A DNA stretch of 64,000 nt from Bacteroidota bacterium (GTDB taxonomy: Bacteria; Bacteroidota; Bacteroidia; Bacteroidales; Porphyromonadaceae): assembly GCA_023396255.1 (NCBI GenBank), contig JAEWWU010000004.1, positions 124,001-188,000 of the forward strand, in the 5' to 3' direction. Below, piece after piece: positions 35,012 through 43,180 of this stretch (the stretch's first letter is position 1; each line of letters starts with the position of its first letter). A model generated the notes under the pieces. The model was given only the letters and a program-made list of their open reading frames with translations. It searched no databases and was not told the origin of the DNA. A program made the position numbers and the translations under genes.

Positions 35012-35758
35012 ATGAACCCAAGTTTCAAAATAGCCTTTGGGGCCGCCGAATATCCCTTCTTACACACTACCAACGACATAGTGGTAGTGGTAGATATCCT
35101 GCGGGCTACCTCAACCATCGTACGAGCTTTTATGGTGGGAGCAAAGTGCATTATCCCCGTAGCAACCGTACAAGAAGCCCGCCTTTTGGCACAACAAGGT
35201 TATCCCGTGGGAGGTGAGCGAGATGCTTGTAAGCTGAATTTTGCCCGGTGGGGAAACGATCCCGAAGAATACACGGCAAATACCGTAGCAGGGCGATCGA
35301 TTGTACTGACTACCACCAACGGCACCCAAGCCATAGAAGCGGCATACCATACCGGAATTCAAGAGATTGTAATAGGGGCATTTGCCAACCTTGGTGCATT
35401 GGCTCAATATTGCCGTAATCGACCTCATCGCAACATCGTAGTAATCGCCTCCGGCTGGAAAGGGCGTTTTTGCCTCGAAGATGTTTTTTGGGGAGGAGCT
35501 CTGTTGCAAACGCTGCAACAAATGGGGGCAACTTACACCACCGACGACAGTGCCACAATGGCCTTAGATATGTATCGCACACACCACGGAGAACCTCACA
35601 CCTTTTTATCGCAGTGCGACCACAACCAACGTCTTTTGAATAAAGGCTTCTGCCACTCTCTATTCTATTGCCTGCAAACCAACATCACCTCTCTTGTCCC
35701 CTATGTAGTTCCGGCAAAGGAAACCTCTTCGCTCTTTCGCTACCAACTGTCTGTTTGA
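35012..35758 (+). CDS. ComB-family 2-phosphosulfolactate phosphatase-like protein
   Basis: A 248-residue member of the ComB family, named for a step of coenzyme M synthesis in methanogens. The N-terminal VVVVDILRATSTIVRAF and the GGERDACKLNFARWGNDP, LTTTNGTQAI, VIASGWKGRFCLEDVFWGGAL segments match the family and its metal/phosphate site. Other coenzyme M genes are not in the window, so the real substrate here is unknown. It starts 3 nt after prmA. Confidence 0.85.
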   Translation: MNPSFKIAFGAAEYPFLHTTNDIVVVVDILRATSTIVRAFMVGAKCIIPVATVQEARLLAQQGYPVGGERDACKLNFARWGNDPEEYTANTVAGRSIVLTTTNGTQAIEAAYHTGIQEIVIGAFANLGALAQYCRNRPHRNIVVIASGWKGRFCLEDVFWGGALLQTLQQMGATYTTDDSATMALDMYRTHHGEPHTFLSQCDHNQRLLNKGFCHSLFYCLQTNITSLVPYVVPAKETSSLFRYQLSV

Positions 35759-35857
35759 GAGAGAATTCCTCTACCCCAATTTCCCTACTTTCCGTCTTCA
35801 CTTAGGTAAATACTCATTGTTTGGTATTATCCGTTTACCTCTTCCCTATATCTGGGG

Positions 35858-35889
35858 ATTGTGCAACTGCAATCGTACAAATACCTTTG
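35858..35889 (+). promoter_or_regulatory. Promoter of the flavodoxin gene
   Basis: ATTG (35858-35861), 20 nt, TACCTTTG (35882-35889). The predicted leader is about 60 nt. Confidence 0.65.
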
Positions 35890-35952
35890 CCCACGTGATC
35901 AATTACGTGAGATGATACATTCAATAGAACCTATTTTTAGAACACTTACAAA

Positions 35953-36456
35953 ATGAAAAAAGTCGGAATTTTTTACGGATCTTCCTCCGGAACTACAGAA
36001 ACTTTAGCCAACGATATTGCAGCTCAATTGGGAGTGGCCCCTGGTGACGTACACAACGTAGCATCGGCAGATGTGGCTACAGCAGAGAGCTACGAAGCCT
36101 TGCTACTCGGTAGCAGCACTTGGGGTTTTGGTGATTTGCAAGACGATTGGGAGGGCTTTTTGCCAAAGTTGGCAGGAGCCAACCTTGCCGGTAAAGTGGT
36201 AGCCCTTTTCGGCTGCGGGGACTCTTCTTCTTATGCAGACACTTTTTGTGATGCTTTGGCCGAAATAAAGGACCAGCTCTTGGGTACAGGATGCACCTTT
36301 GTTGGGGCTGTGGCACCCGAAGATTACGAATACGACTCTTCTCGGAGCGAAGAAGATGGCAAACTCATCGGTTGCTGTATAGACGAAATGAATCAGAGCG
36401 ACCTCACCGCTGAGCGTATCGAGCGTTGGTTGGTCGAAGTAAAAAAGAGCCTCTAA
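35953..36456 (+). CDS. fldA: Flavodoxin
   Basis: A 167-residue FMN electron carrier of the long-chain type. The FMN phosphate loop is GIFYGSSSGTTETLAND at the N-terminus. The flavin-flanking loops are LLLGSSTWGFGDLQDDW and ALFGCGDSSSYADTFCDAL. The C-terminus EDGKLIGCCIDEMNQSDLT matches long-chain flavodoxins. It may replace ferredoxin under iron limitation, known for the family. A DUF2023 gene follows 39 nt later. Confidence 0.95.
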   Translation: MKKVGIFYGSSSGTTETLANDIAAQLGVAPGDVHNVASADVATAESYEALLLGSSTWGFGDLQDDWEGFLPKLAGANLAGKVVALFGCGDSSSYADTFCDALAEIKDQLLGTGCTFVGAVAPEDYEYDSSRSEEDGKLIGCCIDEMNQSDLTAERIERWLVEVKKSL

Positions 36457-36495
36457 ATAGGTAAACAACCGAATTTGTAAACTATTCTTTCATAT

Positions 36496-36996
36496 ATGCT
36501 TGTATCCACAGACATTCGTGCCTATGACGCTGATGCGCAGCTCTTGTGCAACCGCCTTTATGAATACAAAAAGGGGGTGAGGCATCTGTTCCTGTGTACG
36601 GTAAGTTCCGCTTTCGCCGATTGGGCCTGTGAGCGATTGAATAGGAATGATGTGGATTATTTTCTGCAATCCGTGCCAGGACGCAAAGATCGGGTAAACC
36701 TTTTCTTTGGCAGGTCGGAATGCATCGAGGCTGTGCGCATTATGCTCGTGCAACGCTCTCTGACAGAGTTGAGCGACGAAGAAGATTTCATCTTGGGTAT
36801 TATGTTAGGGTACGACACGTGTATGCAGTGCAACCGCTATTGCAAGCGAAAAGAGAAGCACCAGCCCGAAAAAGAGGTAAAATCTCAATCTCGAGCCCAA
36901 AAACAGTTGCCTATAAGGCGAGAGGGTGCGCCTCTGACCGTAATCAACGTGGCACAGTCCGAGGGCAAGCACACTTTTGAGAGTTGTCTTGTCTGA
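36496..36996 (+). CDS. DUF2023 family protein
   Basis: A 166-residue protein of unknown function. The first 105 residues match DUF2023: LYEYKKGVRHLFLCTV, VDYFLQSVPGRKDRVNLFFG, and the strongly conserved SDEEDFILGIMLGYDTCMQC. The C-terminal 60 residues are basic and polar (KRKEKHQPEKEVKSQSRAQK) and appear to be an extension. It sits directly after flavodoxin, a pairing I recall from other Bacteroidetes, so it may act on or with flavodoxin; this is inference. Two Cys (CMQCNRYC) near residue 110 could bind metal. Confidence 0.82.
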   Translation: MLVSTDIRAYDADAQLLCNRLYEYKKGVRHLFLCTVSSAFADWACERLNRNDVDYFLQSVPGRKDRVNLFFGRSECIEAVRIMLVQRSLTELSDEEDFILGIMLGYDTCMQCNRYCKRKEKHQPEKEVKSQSRAQKQLPIRREGAPLTVINVAQSEGKHTFESCLV

Positions 36997-37018
36997 CCGA
37001 TTTTTTGGGTCGGAAAAA

Positions 37019-37120
37019 TAGTTCCCTGTCGAAGATTTTTTTCTTGGAAGAAATAAAAATCGGCAGGGAATTATTGTATCATTACTTCCCTGAAAATCGC
37101 CCATTAGCAGGGAAGCAATT
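37019..37120. repeat. Alternating half-site intergenic repeat, copy C
   Basis: Half-sites are TTCCCT (37022-37027), AGGGAA (37065-37070), TTCCCT (37086-37091) and AGGGAA (37109-37114), with gaps of 37, 15 and 17 nt. In this copy the base next to every half-site is G or C (TTCCCTG/CAGGGAA in all four arms), while copy A has A or T in all four. It fills most of the 296-bp gap between the convergent DUF2023 and sodB genes. Confidence 0.85.
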
Positions 37121-37230
37121 TTCAAGGCTCCACTGCACAAGAGTGCTCCTCCTTTTCGAGTTTCCCAAGAGCTCTTTCTTTGGCTCTTAACTCAACTTCT
37201 CCCCCGGGCTATCGTCCTTTTTCTACCTCA

Positions 37231-37270
37231 CAAAAAAGAGGATATAACCGCAAAGGGTTACATCCTCTTC
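37231..37270 (-). terminator. Intrinsic terminator after sodB
   Basis: On the minus strand AGAGGATGTAACC and GGTTATATCCTCT pair (one mismatch) and are followed by TTTTTTG. Confidence 0.75.
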
Positions 37271-37292
37271 CTGCTTCTATGCCTATCAGTTA

Positions 37293-37883
37293 TCAAACAA
37301 TAGGATTGCCATATCGTTTGCTTACTTCTTCCCAATCCACAATACTCCATAGGTCGTGCAGATGGTCTGCTCTTCTATTTTGGTGGCTTAGGTAGTAAGA
37401 GTGCTCCCAAACGTCAAAACCCAAAAGAGGATTTAGACCTTTGCGTACCGGATTGCCGGCATTGGGTTCTTTTTCGATAGAGAGCTTGCCTCCTTTGTCT
37501 GCTGCCAACCAAACCCATCCGGAACCGAAGAGAGTCACCCCAGCATTTTCAAACTCTTTCTTAAAGGCTTCGAGGGAGCCGTATTGGGCTTCAATGGCAG
37601 AGAGAAGCCCTCCCGTTGGAGCTTGTGCCTTATCCTTGCCAAATTGCAAGAAATAGAGGTTGTGGTTGAGTACCTGCCCTGCATTGTTGAAAATCGCACC
37701 TTCCGATTTGCGAACAATATCGACCAAAGAGGCATCGGAAAACTCGGTACCCTCAATCAACTTATTCAATGTATTTACATAGTTGAGCAAGTGCTTACCG
37801 TGGTGGAAATCTATCGTTTGTGCGCTGATGGCCGGTTCCAAAGCTTCTCTTTCGTAAGGGAGTACAATCAGTTCGTGTGTCAT
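37293..37883 (-). CDS. sodB: Superoxide dismutase (Fe/Mn)
   Basis: Converts superoxide to peroxide and oxygen in the cytoplasm. It has 196 residues from MTHELIVLPYER (37883); a longer frame to 37925 adds 14 non-homologous residues. Metal ligands are visible in FHHGKHLLNYV (first His), LNHNLYFLQF (second His), and FDVWEHSYYL (Asp and third His). The family C-terminus DLWSIVDWEEVSKRY is present. Related Porphyromonas enzymes accept Fe or Mn. It is divergent from the nuclease gene at 38019 with overlapping promoters. Confidence 0.95.
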   Translation of the reverse strand: MTHELIVLPYEREALEPAISAQTIDFHHGKHLLNYVNTLNKLIEGTEFSDASLVDIVRKSEGAIFNNAGQVLNHNLYFLQFGKDKAQAPTGGLLSAIEAQYGSLEAFKKEFENAGVTLFGSGWVWLAADKGGKLSIEKEPNAGNPVRKGLNPLLGFDVWEHSYYLSHQNRRADHLHDLWSIVDWEEVSKRYGNPIV

Positions 37884-37992
37884 AGTTCTAATATTTTTAT
37901 TTGGTTTGTTGTGATTCTTAGTCAAATACCGGAAAAACTATCTTTTTTCCTTTATCAATAAAACAGAGTAAATGGAATAAGGTTCACCAAAG

Positions 37993-38000
37993 CAAAGGTA
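37993..38000 (-). promoter_or_regulatory. -7 box of sodB
   Basis: TACCTTTG on the minus strand, predicting a leader of about 105 nt. It lies only 6 bp from the opposite-strand box at 38007. Confidence 0.55.
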
Positions 38001-38006
38001 ATCTAT

Positions 38007-38014
38007 TATTTTTG
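38007..38014 (+). promoter_or_regulatory. -7 box of the EEP-family gene, 4 nt before the ATG
   Basis: TATTTTTG ends 4 nt before the ATG at 38019, so the mRNA would be leaderless. Confidence 0.5.
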
Positions 38015-38018
38015 CTCT

Positions 38019-39068
38019 ATGAAGAGGTTCTTAATGGTCTTTATACCACTCTGCCTTTCCCTTGTTGTTTATGGGCAAAAGGCTGACACTTTGTTGGTGG
38101 CAACTTACAATGTTGAGAACCTTTTTAACCCTGCCGACGATCCGCAAACCACCGATGATGACTTTACACCCACCGGCCTTATGAAATGGGACAAAACCAA
38201 GTATCGTTACAAATTGAATCGGGTGGCGCGCGTTATCAATGAATTGGGAGGAATGCAAGATATCGATGTAATGGTTCTCTCGGAAGTTGAAAACGACTCC
38301 GTGTTGCATCACTTGTGCCACACTACAGACCTTGCCACAAAAGAGTATGGCTATTTCATTACACACGGCTCCGACCCAAGAGGCATCAATGTGGCTCTGC
38401 TATACCAACCCAAACGACTACGCCTACAACACTGCGAAGAGTGGCAGGTATTTTTCCCCCAGGACTCCATCTTTCGTACCCGTAATCTCTTATATGCTCG
38501 TGGTGTTTTTTTGGACACCGTTCCTCTGCATCTGTTTGCCTGCCACCTCCCCTCCAATAAAGGAGGAATAAAAGCCACAGAACCTTACCGGCAAGCAGTC
38601 ATAAAGTTGATACAAGCCAAGACAGATAGCCTTCTCCGAGAAGACCCCACTGCCGCTATCATTGTTTTGGGCGATTTCAACACACCTCCGCAAAGTAAAA
38701 GCACCATCGGGTGGGCTGCTCCTCTTCCTTTGGAGTATTGTCTTGCATCGAGCACAAAAATGTACGACATCACCTCTGTTCTTCCTCCAAATGCTCCAGC
38801 AGGGAGTTATATCTACCGAGGAATTTGGAGCCAAATAGATCGCATCTTCGTAAGTGGTTCTCTTTTAATTGGTTCTATTGGGATGCAATATGTTCCATAT
38901 TCCGCCTATTCCATTCCTCTGCCCTTTCTATCTGCAATCAATAAGAATGGAGAGCAAATCCCCAATCGCTGCTATAAAGGTATTTTTTACAATGGAGGAG
39001 TTAGTGATCACTTCCCCGTCGTGGCTCGATTCGTTTGCCCTTCCTGGCTATTTTGCGGGAACGAATAA
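38019..39068 (+). CDS. Exported endonuclease/exonuclease/phosphatase (EEP) family protein
   Basis: A 349-residue protein with the signal peptide MKRFLMVFIPLCLSLVVYGQ and a full EEP domain. Catalytic motifs are VATYNVENLF (Asn), VLSEVENDSVL (metal Glu), FACHLPSN (His), VLGDFNTPPQSK (Asp/Asn) and GVSDHFPVVARF (terminal Asp-His). The family includes DNases and sugar or lipid phosphatases, so the substrate is open; export suggests extracellular nucleic acid or lipid. It has a probable leaderless start. Its 3' end contains the -33 element of the fimbrial promoter. Confidence 0.88.
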   Translation: MKRFLMVFIPLCLSLVVYGQKADTLLVATYNVENLFNPADDPQTTDDDFTPTGLMKWDKTKYRYKLNRVARVINELGGMQDIDVMVLSEVENDSVLHHLCHTTDLATKEYGYFITHGSDPRGINVALLYQPKRLRLQHCEEWQVFFPQDSIFRTRNLLYARGVFLDTVPLHLFACHLPSNKGGIKATEPYRQAVIKLIQAKTDSLLREDPTAAIIVLGDFNTPPQSKSTIGWAAPLPLEYCLASSTKMYDITSVLPPNAPAGSYIYRGIWSQIDRIFVSGSLLIGSIGMQYVPYSAYSIPLPFLSAINKNGEQIPNRCYKGIFYNGGVSDHFPVVARFVCPSWLFCGNE

Positions 39069-39082
39069 AATATCTATCTTCG
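39052..39082 (+). promoter_or_regulatory. Promoter of the fimbrial cluster
   Basis: TTTG (39052-39055), 19 nt, TATCTTCG (39075-39082); one mismatch in the -7 box, ideal spacing. It starts inside the end of the EEP gene and predicts an untranslated leader of about 305 nt. Confidence 0.55.
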
Positions 39083-39393
39083 CGGCCTGTGAGTAATTTA
39101 GGGGTTAGTCATTAATAGATTCTAATACTGAAAAGATAGGTGATCGTTGACGCCGAAAAGGGCTTCTGCTCTTTCCGTTGTTGTGGTGCTTCTTCTTTAA
39201 GCACAAAATTCATTGGTTTTTATTTCCGTTCCATTGCATATTTTCTATTTCCGAAGTGATGAACAATATATACTGTATTGGTGTTGTATGTACGGCTGTC
39301 GTATAAGCTGCCATTCCTAAATAGAGGAAGTTACTTTAACATCCTCTTTAGGATAGATTTGAATAAGTGAGAAAGTAAGAAAATAAATATGAT
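39083..39393 (+). other. Long leader region of the fimbrial cluster
   Basis: About 310 nt without an open frame of note. A hairpin lies near its 3' end (39316-39352). No flanking inverted repeats that would make the promoter invertible were found. Confidence 0.45.
39316..39352 (+). promoter_or_regulatory. Leader hairpin before the first fimbrial gene
   Basis: CCTAAATAGAGGA (39316-39328) pairs with TCCTCTTTAGG (39342-39352) with one bulged T. No T run follows, so it is not a plain terminator. Confidence 0.45.
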
Positions 39394-39999
39394 ATGAAAA
39401 AGTTTTTGCTCGCCGGAGCTTTGTTCCTGTTTTTCCTCTCATCGACCTTCGCTCAGAAGGTAGCCATCAAGAATAATTTGGCTTACGATGCCTTTTTGAC
39501 ACCTAACCTCTCCTTAGAAGTAGCTCTTAGCTCTAAAGTTACTTTGGATACTCAAGTGGGTGCAAATTTCTTCTTCTTTGAGAAGAATGCCCAATCTCCT
39601 AAATACAAATCAAAAAAATGGAGCCATTGGTTAGTGCAACCGGAGTTACGTCTTTGGACTTGCGAGGTTTTCAATGGCTGGTTTGTTGGAGCACACGCAT
39701 TTGGAGGCTTGATGAATGTAGGTGGCGTAAGTACTCCTTTTATTCTTCAAAATAAAGATAATCAGATGGCACAGTATCGCTATGAAGGGTGGTTTGCCGG
39801 AGGAGGAATCAGCGCAGGATACCATTGGATGCTCTCTCCACGCTTCAGTATAGAGGCATCAGTAGGTGCAGGTTATGCTCGCGTGATGTATGACAAGTTT
39901 AATTGTACTACCTGTGGCACGCGAGTGGAACAAAACAAGGCTGCCGATTATCTCGGTCCAACAAAGGCAACAATTTCGTTGGTGTATATGATTAAATAA
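39394..39999 (+). CDS. DUF3575 family outer-membrane-type protein
   Basis: A 201-residue protein with a signal peptide (cleavage probably after STFAQ) and a DUF3575 domain. Visible family segments are AIKNNLAYDAFLTPNLSLEV, HWLVQPELRLWTCEVFNGWF with the FVGAHAFGG strand, and ISAGYHWMLSPRFSIEASVG. The alternating hydrophobic strands suggest a small beta-barrel in the outer membrane. It contains a CTTC pair. DUF3575 genes commonly precede fimbrillin genes in Bacteroidetes; here it is the first gene of the cluster. Its exact role in fimbrial export or regulation is unknown. Confidence 0.85.
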   Translation: MKKFLLAGALFLFFLSSTFAQKVAIKNNLAYDAFLTPNLSLEVALSSKVTLDTQVGANFFFFEKNAQSPKYKSKKWSHWLVQPELRLWTCEVFNGWFVGAHAFGGLMNVGGVSTPFILQNKDNQMAQYRYEGWFAGGGISAGYHWMLSPRFSIEASVGAGYARVMYDKFNCTTCGTRVEQNKAADYLGPTKATISLVYMIK

Positions 40000-40027
40000 T
40001 ACGTAAATTGATGATATAAAGATACTT

Positions 40028-41452
40028 ATGATGAATAAAACATATATATTTTCGATCCTTTTACTCTTAGGAGGCTTATTGCCTTTAGAGGTTATTGCTC
40101 AGGTCAAAGATGTTTCTAAGTGGAACGATCGTGAGGTGCGAATTGTTCGTTCTTCCAATGGGAATAAGTTGGATATTTCCTTTTCCATAGAACCTAATCG
40201 TAATAATATTTCCTCCCAAGAAGTGGTTTATATACATCCTGTTTTGTTGAGTCCCGATGGCACGAAGCAAGTGAAACTTGATCCAATTGGCATTGTTGGT
40301 AGTGGGCGTCAAAAGGCAATCAATCGTAGCCGTGTACTGGGTAATAAGGTCGATCTTCCTGTGGTGAGCAAGCTGCATTCGGCTCAAACAGCATCTATTG
40401 ATGTACATTATTCCCTTGATTTCGAACGTTGGATGGCATTGAGTCGTCTCATCTTCTTAGAGGAGGTCTACGGATGCGCCTCGTGTAAGAAACAAGTTGG
40501 AAAACGTGATGGGTATAGTGCCAAGATCCGACTATTTTCTCCCGATGATTATCGTTTTTCATTTGTTGAACCCAAGGCCGTAACCCAAAAACACTATGAA
40601 GAGAGTTTTGAAAGCAAAGTAAACTTCGTTGTAGCACGCCACGAATTGAAGCGTAATTTTAGAAATAATGATCAGGAATTGACTCGCCTGGAGGATTTTG
40701 TTAACAAAGCTCTCAAACTCGAGGGAGCAACACTAAACGCTGTATATGTGGAAGGCTATGCCTCTCCGGAAGGGGATGAGCGGAGTAATCAAGAGCTTTC
40801 GGAGCGTCGTGCCGAAGTTCTTGCAAACTATGTACGCACCAAGTATCCCGAGGTCAAGCGAGCCCCCCAATTTGCTGTAAAAGGTTTTGGCTCCGACTGG
40901 GTTGGACTTCGCAGAGCAGTAGAATCCTCGGACCTCTCTACTAAGGGCAGTGTTCTTGAAGCTCTTGATAAAAATGTGGGGCACCTTGCTCGTCGCAATG
41001 CTTTGATGCAGATCGAAGGAGGAAAGACCTACCAAACCCTTCTGGATATTTTCTATCCACCATTACGTCGTACAACCTTCCGTATGGGGTACAAGGTACG
41101 TCCTTTTACCATTGAAGAACTTCCTCGTATCTATAGCAAGAAACCCGAACTTATGAGCAATCAAGAACTTTTCCTTCTTGCACAACAATACGAGAAGCAA
41201 GGTAAAAATCCGCTTGAGGTTTATGCAACGGCCTACAAACTTTACCCCGACGATTCAATCGCCGCACTCAATTATGCCAATGCGCTCTTGAAGTTTAATA
41301 AGGATGAAGCGGTCAAAGCTCTCTTGATATTAGAGCCCCTCAAGAGTGATCCTCGGTCAGTGCTCCCCCGTGCCATTGCAGAGCAGATGCTCGGACACGA
41401 TGACATTGCCGAAAAAATCTTGATGCAACAGCAAGCAATGTTGCCCCAATAA
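40028..41452 (+). CDS. DUF3868 protein with OmpA-like C-terminal domain
   Basis: A 474-residue exported protein. A signal peptide (about 1-24) is followed by a DUF3868-type N-terminal domain (about 25-190) with a CASC pair near residue 151. An OmpA-like peptidoglycan-binding stretch follows at about 225-330 (VYVEGYASPEGDERSNQELSERRAEVL matches the OmpA GhTD.GseeyN.LS.RRA pattern). The C-terminal helical part (365-474) resembles TPR units. It should sit in the periplasm or outer membrane and tie the fimbrial machinery to the cell wall; this is inferred. It lies 28 nt after the DUF3575 gene. Confidence 0.82.
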   Translation: MMNKTYIFSILLLLGGLLPLEVIAQVKDVSKWNDREVRIVRSSNGNKLDISFSIEPNRNNISSQEVVYIHPVLLSPDGTKQVKLDPIGIVGSGRQKAINRSRVLGNKVDLPVVSKLHSAQTASIDVHYSLDFERWMALSRLIFLEEVYGCASCKKQVGKRDGYSAKIRLFSPDDYRFSFVEPKAVTQKHYEESFESKVNFVVARHELKRNFRNNDQELTRLEDFVNKALKLEGATLNAVYVEGYASPEGDERSNQELSERRAEVLANYVRTKYPEVKRAPQFAVKGFGSDWVGLRRAVESSDLSTKGSVLEALDKNVGHLARRNALMQIEGGKTYQTLLDIFYPPLRRTTFRMGYKVRPFTIEELPRIYSKKPELMSNQELFLLAQQYEKQGKNPLEVYATAYKLYPDDSIAALNYANALLKFNKDEAVKALLILEPLKSDPRSVLPRAIAEQMLGHDDIAEKILMQQQAMLPQ

Positions 41453-41523
41453 AAGGAAAGATTATCTGAATAAGAAAAAAGATAGATATACAAACACGTA
41501 TTTATAAAGTAAAAAAGAAAATT

Positions 41524-43062
41524 ATGAAATTGAACAAAATGTTTTTAGGAGGTCTTGTTGCGCTCGGTCTACTGGCTTCCTGCAAAGGCAAAGAGCCGAA
41601 TGGACAGGTTGATGCCTCTCAAGGATCTACCTACATGTCCCTCAGTGTGAATCTCGGAGAATCTCTCCGTGCGGAAGAGGGCGATTACAATCCTATGGGA
41701 GATTGGGAAGGTCGTGATAAAATCAATACCGTTGACGTCTTCGTTCTTTCTGAAGGGGAGAATGAAGTTAAGCACTTTGCACAGGCAACTGTCAAAGGAC
41801 AACCTTCTGCAGGCAAGGATGGAATTTATAGTTTGACTCCGTGGAAAACAACCCCGGGAAATAAGATCATCTATGTTGTAGTGAATGGAGCAACAGATGT
41901 CATTGATAAACTCAAGGCCGCCACACCTACTAATTTTGCCACAAAATATGCAGAAGTATTAACTGACTTCGCGGGCAACGGTGTTGCTGAAAAGTATGCC
42001 AAGACAGAAACATCCGGTTCCGATAAGAAAGATATAATTACAATGACCGGTGCTCCCGCTTCCATAGCTGTTGTTGATGGTGTTACTCTAGCACAAGCAG
42101 AAGCAGGACAGAATACTGCTAAAATAAGTGTTCGCCGTATAGCAGCACTTGTTGCAACAACAGTCAGCAAGTCTATAAAAGAAAGTGGTTTCAAAATCAA
42201 AAGAGGTGAAGGGGCTTCTCAAAAAACAATAGGAAGCCTCAAGGACGTAAAGTGGACGGTTGCGCAATTCGAGAAGACCGCAAAACTTTATGAAGCAGAA
42301 GTTAGCCACAAGAAAATCCAAACGCCTAGTTGGCAGTATGTGACAAACGATAATAATGCCTATAATAGTGGTACAGATGGAGCTAAAGATAAATATGACT
42401 ACTCTCTGTTAAAGCAAGAAAACGATCTTGCTGCATTTGAGAGAACTGGCTCCGATATAGAAAAAATAAGAGCGATTGTTAGCAATGCGACTATGAAGTT
42501 TATTTCGGAAACAACCCATGCATTTGCAGATGCTCCTGGAGAAACAAGCTATCGTCGCGGCAATACTCCCTACATAATGGTTACCGCCACATTTGTTCCG
42601 GAAAAAACAGAGATGGCTGAGGGAGAAGAATATCAAGCGGACCAAGATATTCATTATGGGACGATTGATGGAAAGTTCTATATGAATGTGGAAAATGCAA
42701 AAAAGAACAACAAGATTACAGCAGATTCCTCCTCTAAAAAAGATGGTGTGATTACCTTTAAGAAAGGTAAGATGTATTACTTCGCTTGGTTAAACCCTGA
42801 TACAACCGTGCCCACTACTTGGCGCCACTCTCCTGTTGTTCGTAACAACTTTTACCATGTGAATGTGGCTGGCTTCAACAAGCTCGGATTCTCGGGTAAC
42901 CCATACAACCCCACTACTCCTCCGGGTGGTGGAGAGGATGAGCCAGATCCAGATGATCCCACTCCTGATCCCAAAGATCCTATCACAGACAAGGAGACCT
43001 ATATGACTACGGAAATCACCGTAATTAACTGGGGTGTTCACTCTTACGATGTTAATTTCTAA
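41524..43062 (+). CDS. mfa1: Mfa1-like major fimbrillin
   Basis: A 512-residue prelipoprotein of the Mfa1 family, the shaft subunit of short fimbriae. The N-terminus MKLNKMFL with lipobox LASC (Cys20) and the Arg49-Ala50 junction (GESLRAEEG) match P. gingivalis Mfa1, where an Arg-specific gingipain removes the propeptide so that subunits can polymerise by strand exchange. Two beta-sandwich domains follow (ISVRRIAALVATTV lies near the domain interface). Near the end, a Pro/Asp/Gly-rich linker (residues 459-489) precedes the last strand ITVINWGVHSYDVNF, the likely donor strand. It is the third gene of the cluster, and an attenuator-like hairpin follows. Confidence 0.9.
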   Translation: MKLNKMFLGGLVALGLLASCKGKEPNGQVDASQGSTYMSLSVNLGESLRAEEGDYNPMGDWEGRDKINTVDVFVLSEGENEVKHFAQATVKGQPSAGKDGIYSLTPWKTTPGNKIIYVVVNGATDVIDKLKAATPTNFATKYAEVLTDFAGNGVAEKYAKTETSGSDKKDIITMTGAPASIAVVDGVTLAQAEAGQNTAKISVRRIAALVATTVSKSIKESGFKIKRGEGASQKTIGSLKDVKWTVAQFEKTAKLYEAEVSHKKIQTPSWQYVTNDNNAYNSGTDGAKDKYDYSLLKQENDLAAFERTGSDIEKIRAIVSNATMKFISETTHAFADAPGETSYRRGNTPYIMVTATFVPEKTEMAEGEEYQADQDIHYGTIDGKFYMNVENAKKNNKITADSSSKKDGVITFKKGKMYYFAWLNPDTTVPTTWRHSPVVRNNFYHVNVAGFNKLGFSGNPYNPTTPPGGGEDEPDPDDPTPDPKDPITDKETYMTTEITVINWGVHSYDVNF

Positions 43063-43112
43063 TCATCGGTTTAGAAAAACTCAAAACAATTCCATAAAAT
43101 AAAAAGAAGAAG

Positions 43113-43148
43113 AGAGAGCATTGCTCTATCCCAAGCGCAGTGCTCTCT
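43113..43148 (+). terminator. Attenuator-like hairpin after the major fimbrillin
   Basis: AGAGAGCA (43113-43120) and TGCTCTCT (43141-43148) pair across a 20-nt loop, followed by TCCCCC rather than T. It could lower transcription of the downstream minor subunits relative to the shaft subunit. Confidence 0.4.
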
Positions 43149-43180
43149 TCCCCCTAATTATAAATTATCTATACTGCACA

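Noticed and set aside
39083..39393. Invertible promoter before the fimbrial genes
   Set aside because: I looked for inverted repeats flanking the promoter, as in phase-variable Bacteroidetes loci, and found only the local hairpin at 39316-39352; no recombinase gene is nearby.
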